Counted from the first letter of the stretch, positions 1 to 5,964 are shown. The stretch is 6,723 nucleotides of DNA from an uncultured Bacillota bacterium (GCA_949282835.1 CASDQU010000019.1:1-6723), one strand, 5' to 3'. Made by a program: numbers and translations. Notes: a model not told the origin generated them from the letters alone.

Positions 1-523
1 TGAATATTTTTTCATCAAGAGGTTTGTCCTCTCTCTCATTTGCAAAGATAACCAAAGGATATTGCTTTAATTTTTCTAGCATTTCTTCAAATGAAATAAT
101 TTGATTGGATTTAATTAGTTTTGACCTCTCGCACTGTTTGCAGGCGGTCATAATTTGACTTTCAAACCTTGGGAGCTTTATCTCTTTTATCATAGAATAT
201 TCGCCTTTAAAAAAGTAAAGCTCGCTTGCTCCAAGCTCGATAGCCTTTGCAACAATACTGTCAAAGTAGTCTTTTTTTGGCATCATTTGAAAGAGAGTTA
301 TCTCTTTTTTAGGCAACGCCTTGCACAAAACTTTTTCGTCTATTGAAAGAATTGATAAGTTTTTTTCCATCTTTTCTATTGTGCAGTAATAATCATAGTT
401 ATCATTTATAGAGGCGATAAGCTTGTCGCCTTCTTTCATTCTAAGTACTCGTTTAAGATGCTCAAATTCGCTGCCTTCTATAATGATATTATCAGCCTGT
501 CTTTTCCCAAAAAATCTTCTCAT
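1..523 (-). CDS. rsmE: 16S rRNA (uracil(1498)-N3)-methyltransferase RsmE, 3' end missing
   Basis: Reading the minus strand from the ATG at 521-523 gives 174 codons without a stop, running off the left edge. RsmE is a SPOUT-class enzyme that methylates N3 of U1498 in 16S rRNA using S-adenosylmethionine, in the cytoplasm. Residues 1 to about 70 fit the N-terminal PUA-like domain, with the typical MRRFF start and an EFEHLKRVLRMKEGD segment (19-33). From about residue 75 the SPOUT domain begins: QMMPKKDYFDSIVAKAIELG (79-98) matches the family's K-x-x-x-x-x-IQKATELG block, and ACKQCERS (127-134) matches the A-x-Q-x-x-R block. The catalytic GPEGG loop would lie beyond the window, so about 70 residues are missing by family length. 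An AAAGGA ribosome site (531-536) lies 7 nt before the ATG. Family assignment is confident; completeness cannot be judged. Confidence 0.9.
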   Translation of the reverse strand, partial: MRRFFGKRQADNIIIEGSEFEHLKRVLRMKEGDKLIASINDNYDYYCTIEKMEKNLSILSIDEKVLCKALPKKEITLFQMMPKKDYFDSIVAKAIELGASELYFFKGEYSMIKEIKLPRFESQIMTACKQCERSKLIKSNQIISFEEMLEKLKQYPLVIFANEREDKPLDEKIF

Positions 524-545
524 TATTTTTTCCTTTATGAAAAGA

Positions 546-573
546 TTATATCATATCTTAATTTTTTATCAAA
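546..573 (-). promoter_or_regulatory. Sigma-A-type promoter of rsmE with extended -10
   Basis: On the minus strand, TTGATA (568-573) is followed after 16 nt by TATAAT (546-551), with a TG one base upstream of the -10 (TGATATAAT). The -10 is perfect and the -35 matches 4 of 6. A start about 7 nt downstream gives a leader of roughly 16 nt that contains the AAAGGA ribosome site and then the rsmE ATG. The rest of the roughly 100-nt gap between rsmE and the Cys-rich gene (524-624) is AT-rich, and I see no hairpin terminator in it. Confidence 0.7.
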
Positions 574-624
574 TTTTTTTCAATTTCTTTATAAACATCA
601 TTATATTTTTATAAGTATCAATTA

Positions 625-891
625 TCAATCTTTATAAATTCCACGGCTTAAGAGATAGCCAGCCATGAAGAATGCTGCATTTTTTGGAATTGATATATTA
701 AAAAAGTCGCAAGAGTTTTGACAAGGGCTAGGACATGGTGGTGGACATTGTGGCGGGCAAAAATCGTGACAAGGTGAAAGGCAGGGATTATTGCAAGGAC
801 AACTTGTCTGCCAATTTCCACAAGGATTATTACAAGGGCAGTGGCATAAGTCAACAAATGAGCCAAGTCTATAGTTTGTGTTTATTATCAT
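625..891 (-). CDS. Cysteine-rich 88-residue protein with Cys-x3-Cys periodicity, function unknown
   Basis: I do not recognise a family. The 88-residue product has a short polar N-terminus (1-15), a Cys/Pro-rich core (16-61) and a hydrophobic C-terminus (about 63-81, including AAFFMAGYLL). Cysteines are at 16, 18, 20, 24, 31, 33, 37, 41, 45, 49, 53, 57 and 61: from 33 to 61 there are eight at exactly four-residue steps, and 16/20/24 keep the same step. The block CPCNNPC occurs twice (18-24, 31-37). There is no signal peptide. Reality as a gene is supported by a strong AGGAGGA ribosome site (897-903) 5 nt before the ATG and by the strict periodicity. Plausible roles are a spore-coat-like structural protein, a metal-binding protein or a RiPP-like precursor; no modifying enzyme is visible nearby. 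The role is inference only. Confidence 0.72.
   Translation of the reverse strand: MIINTNYRLGSFVDLCHCPCNNPCGNWQTSCPCNNPCLSPCHDFCPPQCPPPCPSPCQNSCDFFNISIPKNAAFFMAGYLLSRGIYKD
785..840 (-). repeat. Direct repeat inside the Cys-rich gene
   Basis: Two 17-bp copies (785-801 and 824-840), 39 bp apart and agreeing at 15 of 17 positions, encode the duplicated CPCNNPC block. The offset is exactly 13 codons, so a unit duplication that kept the frame is the simplest explanation. Confidence 0.65.
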
Positions 892-896
892 AATTT

Positions 897-903
897 TCCT
901 CCT
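897..903 (-). promoter_or_regulatory. Strong ribosome binding site of the Cys-rich gene
   Basis: AGGAGGA on the minus strand, 5 nt before the ATG at 889-891. It is one of the strongest Shine-Dalgarno sequences in the window and supports both the reality and the start of this otherwise anonymous small gene. Confidence 0.75.
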
Positions 904-917
904 AATTCATTATGTGA

Positions 918-944
918 AATTTATGCTAATTTTGTGTTTATATG
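918..944 (-). promoter_or_regulatory. Sigma-E-like (sporulation) promoter candidate for the Cys-rich gene
   Basis: On the minus strand CATATA (939-944) is followed after 13 nt by CATAAATT (918-925). The Bacillus/Clostridium sigma-E consensus is about CATATT, 13-15 nt, CATACAMT, so the -35 matches 5 of 6 and the -10 6 of 8 with an allowed spacer. The predicted start near 911 leaves a leader of about 20 nt holding the AGGAGGA. AT-rich DNA gives such matches by chance, so this is only a candidate; no sporulation gene is in the window to support it. Confidence 0.35.
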
Positions 945-961
945 AATACAAAACTTATAAA
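932..961 (+). promoter_or_regulatory. Possible sigma-A promoter of the YkvI-type gene
   Basis: TTGTGT (932-937), an 18-nt spacer and TATAAA (956-961). Transcription would start near 968, leaving only about 10 nt before the ATG at 978, which fits the lack of a ribosome site there. It overlaps the minus-strand promoter candidate, so the two divergent genes would share one 86-bp control region. Confidence 0.35.
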
Positions 962-977
962 ATAAATAAGATATCGT

Positions 978-1997
978 ATGCAAGTTGCGCTATCAGTATT
1001 TTCAATAGTTGGAGTGGTATTTGGCTGCGGACTTATTAGCGGCAAAGAGATAGTTGTTTATTTCTCAAAATTTGGATATATATCCTTGCCTCTTCTTTTG
1101 ATTGTTTTAGCACTCTTTTTTGTAGTTTTTAATATTTTGCTAAAAATGGGAGACAAAGTTTACAATCGATTAAAAAACAATAAAATATCTTTTTTCATCA
1201 ATATTATCTCATCAATAATTTTTGCTGCTGCAATGTTCGCTGCTGATAGAAATTTATTAAATTTCGACAATTTTTGTATAAAAATCTTTCTTTTTTTGAT
1301 AATTTTCGCATTATGTCTATTAATTTTTAAAAAGGGGATAAAAAGTTTAAATAAATTAAATATATTTTTAATTCCTATTTCTATTGTGATTTTTATCTTT
1401 ATTCTTATTCAAAAAATCGACCACTCACTTTCTTTTTTTGAAGGGAGCAATCAAAATCTTGCTCCATTTTATAGCTTTTTGTATGTTGCACTAAATCTTT
1501 CTACTGGAGCTCTTTTGATTGCCTCACTTGGCAGGAGCTTATCAAAAAAGCAGAAAGCACAAGTATCCTTTTTATCGGCGCTTGTGCTTTGCCTTATTTT
1601 GCTTATTGCAAATTTGGTTTTACTTCAAAATCCCTATGCCTATAGTGCGCAAATGCCACTTTTAAGTCTTTTTAAAGGGCAGGAAAAGATAATTTTAAAT
1701 ATAATCATGCTAATTGGCTGCAATACTACACTATTAACTATCGTCTATTCAATATCTTCTTCTATGCGAGGGCTGTGCAAAAATGAAATTTTGATTTTTG
1801 TGACTAGTATAATAGTGCCTTATATCTGTAGCTTTTTAGGCTTTGCTTTTATTGTAACTTATCTTTATCCACTTGCAAGTACACTTGGAGTTCTATTTTT
1901 AATAGACCTTATATTTGCTGGTAGAAAGTTATCTTTTAAACCTCTTTTCAAGCGGACTGACAAGAAGATACATCCCAGCGGCAAGAATACAAAGTAG
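978..1997 (+). CDS. YkvI-type integral membrane protein (APC-superfamily-like)
   Basis: The 339-residue protein is almost entirely hydrophobic, with about ten membrane segments (roughly 4-20, 34-55, 71-88, 101-117, 128-145, 163-184, 195-216, 238-260, 271-290 and 291-314) and a basic C-terminal tail. The first helix carries GVVFGCGLISGKEI (12-25), then a phenylalanine- and glycine-bearing turn, resembling the G-x-G-F-A-S-G-x-E-I start of YkvI-type proteins (COG3949). These share the APC-transporter fold and are mostly uncharacterised; a transported substrate is not known. Length is normal for the family. The ATG at 978 is chosen because an in-frame stop lies at 963-965 and the conserved first helix begins at once; no ribosome site is visible before it. 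The last 69 nt overlap the convergent permease gene. Confidence 0.75.
   Translation: MQVALSVFSIVGVVFGCGLISGKEIVVYFSKFGYISLPLLLIVLALFFVVFNILLKMGDKVYNRLKNNKISFFINIISSIIFAAAMFAADRNLLNFDNFCIKIFLFLIIFALCLLIFKKGIKSLNKLNIFLIPISIVIFIFILIQKIDHSLSFFEGSNQNLAPFYSFLYVALNLSTGALLIASLGRSLSKKQKAQVSFLSALVLCLILLIANLVLLQNPYAYSAQMPLLSLFKGQEKIILNIIMLIGCNTTLLTIVYSISSSMRGLCKNEILIFVTSIIVPYICSFLGFAFIVTYLYPLASTLGVLFLIDLIFAGRKLSFKPLFKRTDKKIHPSGKNTK
1554..1590. repeat. 10-bp perfect inverted repeat inside the YkvI-type gene
   Basis: AAAGCACAAG (1554-1563) and CTTGTGCTTT (1581-1590) are exact reverse complements separated by 17 nt. They lie within the coding sequence, in the loop and start of the seventh membrane segment. 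No T-run follows, so it is not an ordinary terminator; it may be chance. Confidence 0.5.
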
Positions 1998-2732
1998 CAC
2001 TATACTTGCCATGACTATGTCAAGTTTCAAAATTTGGCTTCCATAGTTTATCAAATATCCAAGTCCAGCTTTGCTTGAAAGATATTCTCCCATGATTGTG
2101 CCCACCCAGCTCATGCCAACATTGATTTTTAAAACTGATATAAAGGCTGGAAGGGAGTTTGGCAAGATGAGTTTGAATAGTATCTGAAACTTATTTGCGT
2201 GCATTGATTTCATGAGTAATATTTTATCATTATCGCATGAGATGAAGGCGTTTAACATTGATATTGTTGTTAAAATTATACAAATAAGTATACACATTAC
2301 TATTGTTGCGCCGCTACCTGAGCCAACCCAAAAGATTATCATTGGGCCTAGGGCGATTTTTGGCAAGCTATTTAAAATAATTAAATATGGCTCCATTATT
2401 CGTCTAAGTTTTTCACTCCACCATAAAAGTATTGCTATTAATGAGCCAAGTATTGTGGCTATTATAAACCCAATGATAGTTTCATATAGTGATGTCCAAA
2501 TGTGTATCCATAGATTTCCATCTTTAGCAAGTTCTATTATTGTGTTTACAATTCTTGATGGGCTTGAAAAGAAAAATGGGTCAATCGCTCCAGTATCAGC
2601 AAGAAGTTGCCATAGCCCGGTGAAGGCGGCAAATATGGCAAGCTGTCCAAAAAGTACAAGAATTTTATCTTTTTTCAAGGTTTTTAGATATTTACTGCGG
2701 GCTTTTGAGTAATTTACTTGTTTCTTTTTCAT
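1929..2732 (-). CDS. ABC importer permease, SsuC/TauC/ThiX type
   Basis: Membrane subunit of an ABC importer in the sulfonate/nitrate/taurine/thiamine-precursor group; it forms the channel and docks onto the ATPase encoded just upstream. The 267 residues hold about six membrane segments (24-45, 83-105, 112-136, 142-162, about 195-215, 236-257). The EAA-type cytoplasmic loop is at 174-194, ending in ILPNSLP. The family's usual Gly in the GAS part of that loop is replaced, giving HAN at 178-180. PFFFSSPS at 52-59 is typical of the family. I chose the ATG at 2732, which overlaps the ATPase stop by one base (TAATG); an in-frame TTG at 2750 sits on the GGAG ribosome site itself and is unlikely. 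The substrate cannot be read from sequence and no binding protein is present. The 3' end overlaps the YkvI-type gene by 69 nt. Confidence 0.9.
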   Translation of the reverse strand: MKKKQVNYSKARSKYLKTLKKDKILVLFGQLAIFAAFTGLWQLLADTGAIDPFFFSSPSRIVNTIIELAKDGNLWIHIWTSLYETIIGFIIATILGSLIAILLWWSEKLRRIMEPYLIILNSLPKIALGPMIIFWVGSGSGATIVMCILICIILTTISMLNAFISCDNDKILLMKSMHANKFQILFKLILPNSLPAFISVLKINVGMSWVGTIMGEYLSSKAGLGYLINYGSQILKLDIVMASIVLLCILAAGMYLLVSPLEKRFKR

Positions 2733-3487
2733 TAGACTAGATTTCTCCAAATCATTTCAAAGTACTTGCCAAAATCTCTGTCCTCGCGCTTTGACAGTGG
2801 CGTGTCGCCTGTAAAAGAAATATTTACCACTTCCTTTACTTTTGCAGGTCTTTTTGACAAAATTACAATTTTGTTAGACATGCTTAATGCTTCTGAGATG
2901 TCGTGAGTGACAAGTAAAGCTGTCTTTTGTTCGCTTTTTATAATATCATACACATCATCGCATACCCTCAATCTTGTTTGAAAGTCAAGGGCAGAGAAAG
3001 GCTCATCAAGAAGCAATAAAGATGGTTGCAATACAAGTGTTCGAATAAGTGCAACTCGTTGACGCATTCCGCCACTAAGCTGTCGAGGCTTTTTGTTTTT
3101 GAAGCTGTAAAGGTCATATTTCTTGAGAAGTTCATCAGCAAAGGCAAGTTTTTCAGGGTCTTTCTTCTTTTTTTGAAGCTCAAGTCCTAGAGTGATATTT
3201 TGCCAAATTGTACGCCATTCAAAAAGATGATCATGCTGAAACATATAGCCAATTCGTCCATCATTCTTTTCTACCGCTTTCCCATCAACTAAGATTTGCC
3301 CACTTGAAGGGAATAATAGTCCACAAGTTAGCGATAGAATGGTGGTTTTCCCACATCCGCTAGGACCAACAAGAGATGTAAATTCTCTTTCTTTAACATC
3401 AAAACTGACCTCATCAAGCGCTTTTATCTCACTTTCTTTTGTTTGATAAAAATAGCTGACATTCTTAAACTCAAGTAATTTTTTCAT
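2732..3487 (-). CDS. ABC importer ATP-binding protein, SsuB/TauB type
   Basis: Cytoplasmic ATPase that powers the importer with the downstream permease. All catalytic motifs are intact in the 251-residue product: Walker A GPSGCGKTT (41-49), Q-loop Gln84 in YMFQHDHLFEWRT, signature LSGGMRQR (137-144), Walker B LLLLDEP (157-163), D-loop SALD (165-168) and switch His195 in VTHD. The SKRPAKV segment after the H-loop is typical of SsuB/TauB/NrtD proteins. The start is set by AGAGG at 3496-3500, which lies 8 nt before the ATG at 3487 but only 2 nt before an alternative ATG at 3493 (two residues longer). The stop overlaps the permease ATG, indicating translational coupling. No riboswitch or convincing promoter is visible in the short gap upstream. 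Confidence 0.93.
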   Translation of the reverse strand: MKKLLEFKNVSYFYQTKESEIKALDEVSFDVKEREFTSLVGPSGCGKTTILSLTCGLLFPSSGQILVDGKAVEKNDGRIGYMFQHDHLFEWRTIWQNITLGLELQKKKKDPEKLAFADELLKKYDLYSFKNKKPRQLSGGMRQRVALIRTLVLQPSLLLLDEPFSALDFQTRLRVCDDVYDIIKSEQKTALLVTHDISEALSMSNKIVILSKRPAKVKEVVNISFTGDTPLSKREDRDFGKYFEMIWRNLV

Positions 3488-3495
3488 TTGCATGA

Positions 3496-3500
3496 CCTCT
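3496..3500 (-). promoter_or_regulatory. Ribosome binding site that decides the ATPase start
   Basis: AGAGG on the minus strand. Its distance is 8 nt to the ATG at 3487 and 2 nt to the ATG at 3493, so the inner start is favoured. Confidence 0.6.
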
Positions 3501-3537
3501 ACAATATCAGTTTAGCAAATGAGAGATAAATTGTTAC

Positions 3538-3552
3538 AAAATTTAAAATTTT
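3538..3552. repeat. AT-only 15-bp palindrome in the divergent gap
   Basis: AAAATTT, a central A, and AAATTTT form a perfect palindrome about midway between the ABC operon and the phage-type module. It could be an operator, but a palindrome made only of A and T is not rare in DNA of this composition. Confidence 0.3.
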
Positions 3553-3564
3553 TGGCAGTGAAGG

Positions 3565-3594
3565 TTGTTTTTGCCCTTTTTTAGGGCTTACAAT
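3565..3594 (+). promoter_or_regulatory. Possible sigma-A promoter of the phage-type module
   Basis: TTGTTT (3565-3570), an 18-nt spacer and TACAAT (3589-3594). A start near 3601 would give a leader of about 24 nt with AAGGAG and the GTG at 3625, and would lie downstream of the competing ATG at 3595. The -10 matches 5 of 6 and the -35 only 3 of 6. Confidence 0.35.
3573..3587. repeat. Short GC hairpin GCCCT-T5-AGGGC
   Basis: A 5-bp perfect stem with a 5-nt T loop. There is no T-run after it on either strand, so it is not a standard terminator. The right arm contains the only Shine-Dalgarno-like AGGG available to the ATG at 3595, so the hairpin would hide that site in RNA and further favours the GTG start at 3625. 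Confidence 0.45.
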
Positions 3595-3610
3595 ATGCAC
3601 AAGGCTAAAA

Positions 3611-3616
3611 AAGGAG
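3611..3616 (+). promoter_or_regulatory. Ribosome binding site that decides the start of the first phage-type gene
   Basis: AAGGAG lies 8 nt before the GTG at 3625, an ideal spacing. The alternative ATG at 3595 has only AGGG within a hairpin, and a TTG at 3565 has only AAGG directly against it. Confidence 0.6.
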
Positions 3617-3624
3617 CGACAAAA

Positions 3625-3915
3625 GTGGAGGAAGAAGACAAGATAAAAAAGGCATTATTAAAAAAAGCTCTTGGCTACAATGCGGATGAGTGCGTTGAGG
3701 AATACACCTTTGATGAAAATGGAGAAAAAGTGTTATCAAAACGAAAGGTTACTAAAAAACATTATAGTCCTGATATCGCCGCCGTTAAAGTGCTGCTGGA
3801 GCGCTATTTTACCACTTATGAAGAAAAAATTGCCATAATGAGCGATGACGAACTTGAAGAGGAAAAGGAGCGCCTTTTAAAGCAATTAAAGGAGGGAGAA
3901 GGTGGAAATCAATGA
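3625..3915 (+). CDS. Small phage protein resembling the C-terminal part of a small terminase
   Basis: The 96-residue, highly charged product contains KKALLKKALGYNADECVEEY and then KVLSKRKVTKKHYSPDIAAVK, a pattern I associate with the C-terminal half of phage small terminase subunits (KALGY ... EE-Y ... KKV ... PPD-x-AV). Small terminases recognise the packaging site and feed DNA to the large terminase. The usual N-terminal helix-turn-helix DNA-binding region is absent, and the C-terminus (about 62-92) is a charged coiled-coil-like helix. The GTG at 3625 is chosen on its ribosome site; starting at the ATG at 3595 would add ten residues. It is the first gene of the head module and overlaps the next by 14 nt. 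A terminase role is inference from memory of family patterns; it could instead be an uncharacterised phage protein that merely shares this motif. Confidence 0.6.
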   Translation: MEEEDKIKKALLKKALGYNADECVEEYTFDENGEKVLSKRKVTKKHYSPDIAAVKVLLERYFTTYEEKIAIMSDDELEEEKERLLKQLKEGEGGNQ

Positions 3916-4117
3916 AATTAAACATTTGGTCAAGTGCGATTTTCTTGGTTGTAACAATTTAGCAAAATACAGTTTTTCTACAAAAGGTCTTATTAAAAAG
4001 GATCTTTGTTTCTGTGAAAATTGTCTAAAGCAAATGTATCAGCTTATAGCTAAAATGCAAACACCAAGATCGATAGAAAGCCCATTTAAACTAAATAAAA
4101 GGATGAAAAAGAAATGA
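3902..4117 (+). CDS. 71-residue Cys-rich phage protein, zinc-finger-like
   Basis: Small basic protein with C12-x4-C17 and C36-x-C38-x2-C41, spaced by a short segment with hydrophobic and aromatic residues (20-35), followed by a helix (42-52) and a lysine-rich tail (RMKKK). Cys12, Cys17, Cys38 and Cys41 could bind one zinc in a ribbon-like fold; zinc binding is inferred, not shown. The start is a GTG at 3902 preceded by AAAGGAGG with a 6-nt gap, so it is well supported despite the rare start codon. It overlaps the upstream gene by 14 nt and the portal gene by 4 nt (ATGA), so it is probably translated with them. The function is unknown; its place just before the portal suggests a role in head assembly or packaging, but that is only context. 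Confidence 0.7.
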   Translation: MEINEIKHLVKCDFLGCNNLAKYSFSTKGLIKKDLCFCENCLKQMYQLIAKMQTPRSIESPFKLNKRMKKK

Positions 4118-5964
4118 AGAGAGATGAAAGCAAAATAGTTGAAGAAGTACTGAATGAATTTAAAAATAGAGCAGAAAACCGTAAAAGTTTTGACCTTATT
4201 TGGCAAATTAATATGAATTTTCTTATGGGAAATCAATATTGCAATGTAGGGTATGGCGGGCAGCTTGAAGAAGCCGAACGACAATATTTTTGGCAAGAGA
4301 GAGAAGTATACAATCATATTGCGCCTATTTTCGATATTAGATATGCAAAACTTTCTAAGATTAAACCAGATATAAATGTTTTGCCTGCTACTAATGATGA
4401 AAGAGATAAGCAGGCGGCAAAAGTATCAAAAAAGATATATAAATATGTCAAAAATAAACTTAAACTTGACAGTCTTGTAAATCAGGCTATTAAGTGGTCT
4501 GAAGTTTGCGGAACGGTATTTTATAAAATCAGCTGGAATGGTGATATTGGACAGGTGATAGGTCTTGATGACAAGGGTGGCAAAATCAAAAGTGGAGAGG
4601 TAGAGCTAAGCGTGGTAAGTCCTTTTGAAATTTATCCTGATAGTCCCGTTTGCGACAGCCTCAAAGCCTGTCAAAGCTTAATTCACGCAAAAGCATATAC
4701 CTCTGCCGAGGTAAAACAAATGTATGGTATTGAAATTGCAGGCAAGAAGGTCAACACCTATTCGCTTGACGGAGTTAGCGATAGTGTTGGAGGGCTTGGT
4801 TTTAGAGGTACAATGCCTAAGATAATTGAAAGCGTAAAAGAAGATAGTGTAATTGTAATCGAAAGATATATAAGACCTAATGCAGATTTTGTAAATGGAC
4901 GGCTTACCATTGTAGCTGGCGACAAACTTGTCTTTGACGGAGAATTGCCATATAAGTGTGGAGAAGATGGGCAGCGAGATTTTCCATTTATAAGACAGAC
5001 CAGTATTGAAGAGCCTGGCTGTTTTTGGGGAAGCAGTGTGGTGGAGCGTCTTATTCCTATTCAAAGGGCATACAATGCTGTAAAAAATAGAAAACATGAA
5101 TTTTTAAATAGGCTTTCGCTAGGGGTGCTAAGTGTAGAAGATGGATCTGTCGACCTTGACAACTTAGAAGAAGAAGGATTATGTCCTGGCAAAGTGCTTG
5201 TCTATCGTCAAGGAGCGAGCGAGCCTAAATATTTAGAAAGCGAAAGTTTACCAAGCGGACTTAGCGAAGAAGAAGAGTTTTTATTAGAGGAATTTAACAA
5301 GATAAGTGGAGTAAACGACCTTTTGAGTTTTAGTTCGCTCTCATCAAATATAAGTGGTACAGCACTAGAGCTTATGATTTCGCAAGATGAAGCAAGGTTA
5401 AATGCACCTATTGAAAGCATTAAGAGCGCTGTAAAAGATATGGCTAGTATGATACTTCGTCTATATAAACAATATGCATCTTTTCCGCGTATTGCCAAAA
5501 TTGTAGGCGATAACGGTGATGTAGAGATGTTCTATTTCTCATCTAGTGACATATCAAGCGAAGATATTCAACTTGAAAATGTCACAGAGGGTATGCAAAG
5601 TTTATCTCAAAGGCGAGAGATGATATTCTCTCTTCTAGAAAATGGTATTTTGCAAAATGAAGAGGGGAATTTGTCAAATCGAATGAAAAGTAAAGTTTTA
5701 GAGATGCTTGGCTTGGGAATTTGGGAAAATGCCCAAGATGTCACCGACCTACATATCAAAAAAGCAGATAAGGAAAATTTAAAACTGCTTGATAAAGAGG
5801 AAGTTAAAGTGTGCGAAATAGATGAGCATAAGCTACATATCAACGAGCATATAGCCTTTATGCTTGGTCAAGATTATGACAAAGCTTACAAGCGCGATAA
5901 ATCACTTGAAGAGAGATTTTTATCTCATATAAGAGAGCATAAATCAAAATTGGAGGTTGAATAA
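4114..5964 (+). CDS. Phage portal protein, P22-type
   Basis: The portal is a ring at one capsid vertex through which the terminase pumps DNA and to which the tail connects. The 616 residues follow the P22-like portal layout: an N-terminal helical part with IWQINMNFLMGNQY (29-42); YNHIAPIFDIRYAKL then KPDINVLPAT (66-93); a wing region with WSEVCGTVFYKISWNG (128-143) and VVSPFEIYPDSP (167-178); IERYIRPNADF, GDKLVFDGELPY and PFIRQTSIEEPGCFWGSSVVERLIPIQRAYN spread over 249-321; PGKVLVY (358-364); a stem-type helix near 382-398; and a C-terminal EHKLHINEHIAFML-like stretch (571-584). Length is normal, with no break. The ATG overlaps the previous stop as ATGA, with AAAGGA 10 nt upstream. The scaffold-like gene follows after 2 nt. 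The large terminase that usually precedes the portal is not in the window. Confidence 0.9.
   Translation: MKRDESKIVEEVLNEFKNRAENRKSFDLIWQINMNFLMGNQYCNVGYGGQLEEAERQYFWQEREVYNHIAPIFDIRYAKLSKIKPDINVLPATNDERDKQAAKVSKKIYKYVKNKLKLDSLVNQAIKWSEVCGTVFYKISWNGDIGQVIGLDDKGGKIKSGEVELSVVSPFEIYPDSPVCDSLKACQSLIHAKAYTSAEVKQMYGIEIAGKKVNTYSLDGVSDSVGGLGFRGTMPKIIESVKEDSVIVIERYIRPNADFVNGRLTIVAGDKLVFDGELPYKCGEDGQRDFPFIRQTSIEEPGCFWGSSVVERLIPIQRAYNAVKNRKHEFLNRLSLGVLSVEDGSVDLDNLEEEGLCPGKVLVYRQGASEPKYLESESLPSGLSEEEEFLLEEFNKISGVNDLLSFSSLSSNISGTALELMISQDEARLNAPIESIKSAVKDMASMILRLYKQYASFPRIAKIVGDNGDVEMFYFSSSDISSEDIQLENVTEGMQSLSQRREMIFSLLENGILQNEEGNLSNRMKSKVLEMLGLGIWENAQDVTDLHIKKADKENLKLLDKEEVKVCEIDEHKLHINEHIAFMLGQDYDKAYKRDKSLEERFLSHIREHKSKLEVE

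Noticed and set aside
155..346. 63-codon plus-strand open frame opposite rsmE
   Set aside because: The minus strand encodes an unmistakable RsmE in this stretch.
648..866. Second minus-strand open frame overlapping the Cys-rich gene
   Set aside because: It has no ribosome site and low-quality composition; the overlapping frame has AGGAGGA and periodic cysteines.
1444..1465. GGAGCAA / TTGCTCC hairpin followed by an AT-rich stretch, like an intrinsic terminator
   Set aside because: It lies in the middle of the intact YkvI-type coding sequence, and the following bases (ATTTTATAG) are not a proper T-run. Chance in coding DNA is more likely.
2212..2712. 166-codon plus-strand open frame opposite the permease gene
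   Set aside because: It is antisense to a clearly conserved ABC permease and shows no recognisable domain.
2733..2750. TTG start at 2750 that would lengthen the permease by six residues
   Set aside because: The TTG is part of the TTGGAG ribosome site itself, and the ATG at 2732 forms the usual TAATG overlap with the ATPase stop.
3488..3625. Possible attachment site or tRNA end at the chromosome/phage-module junction
   Set aside because: No tRNA-like fold and no matching direct repeat elsewhere in the window could be found by eye.
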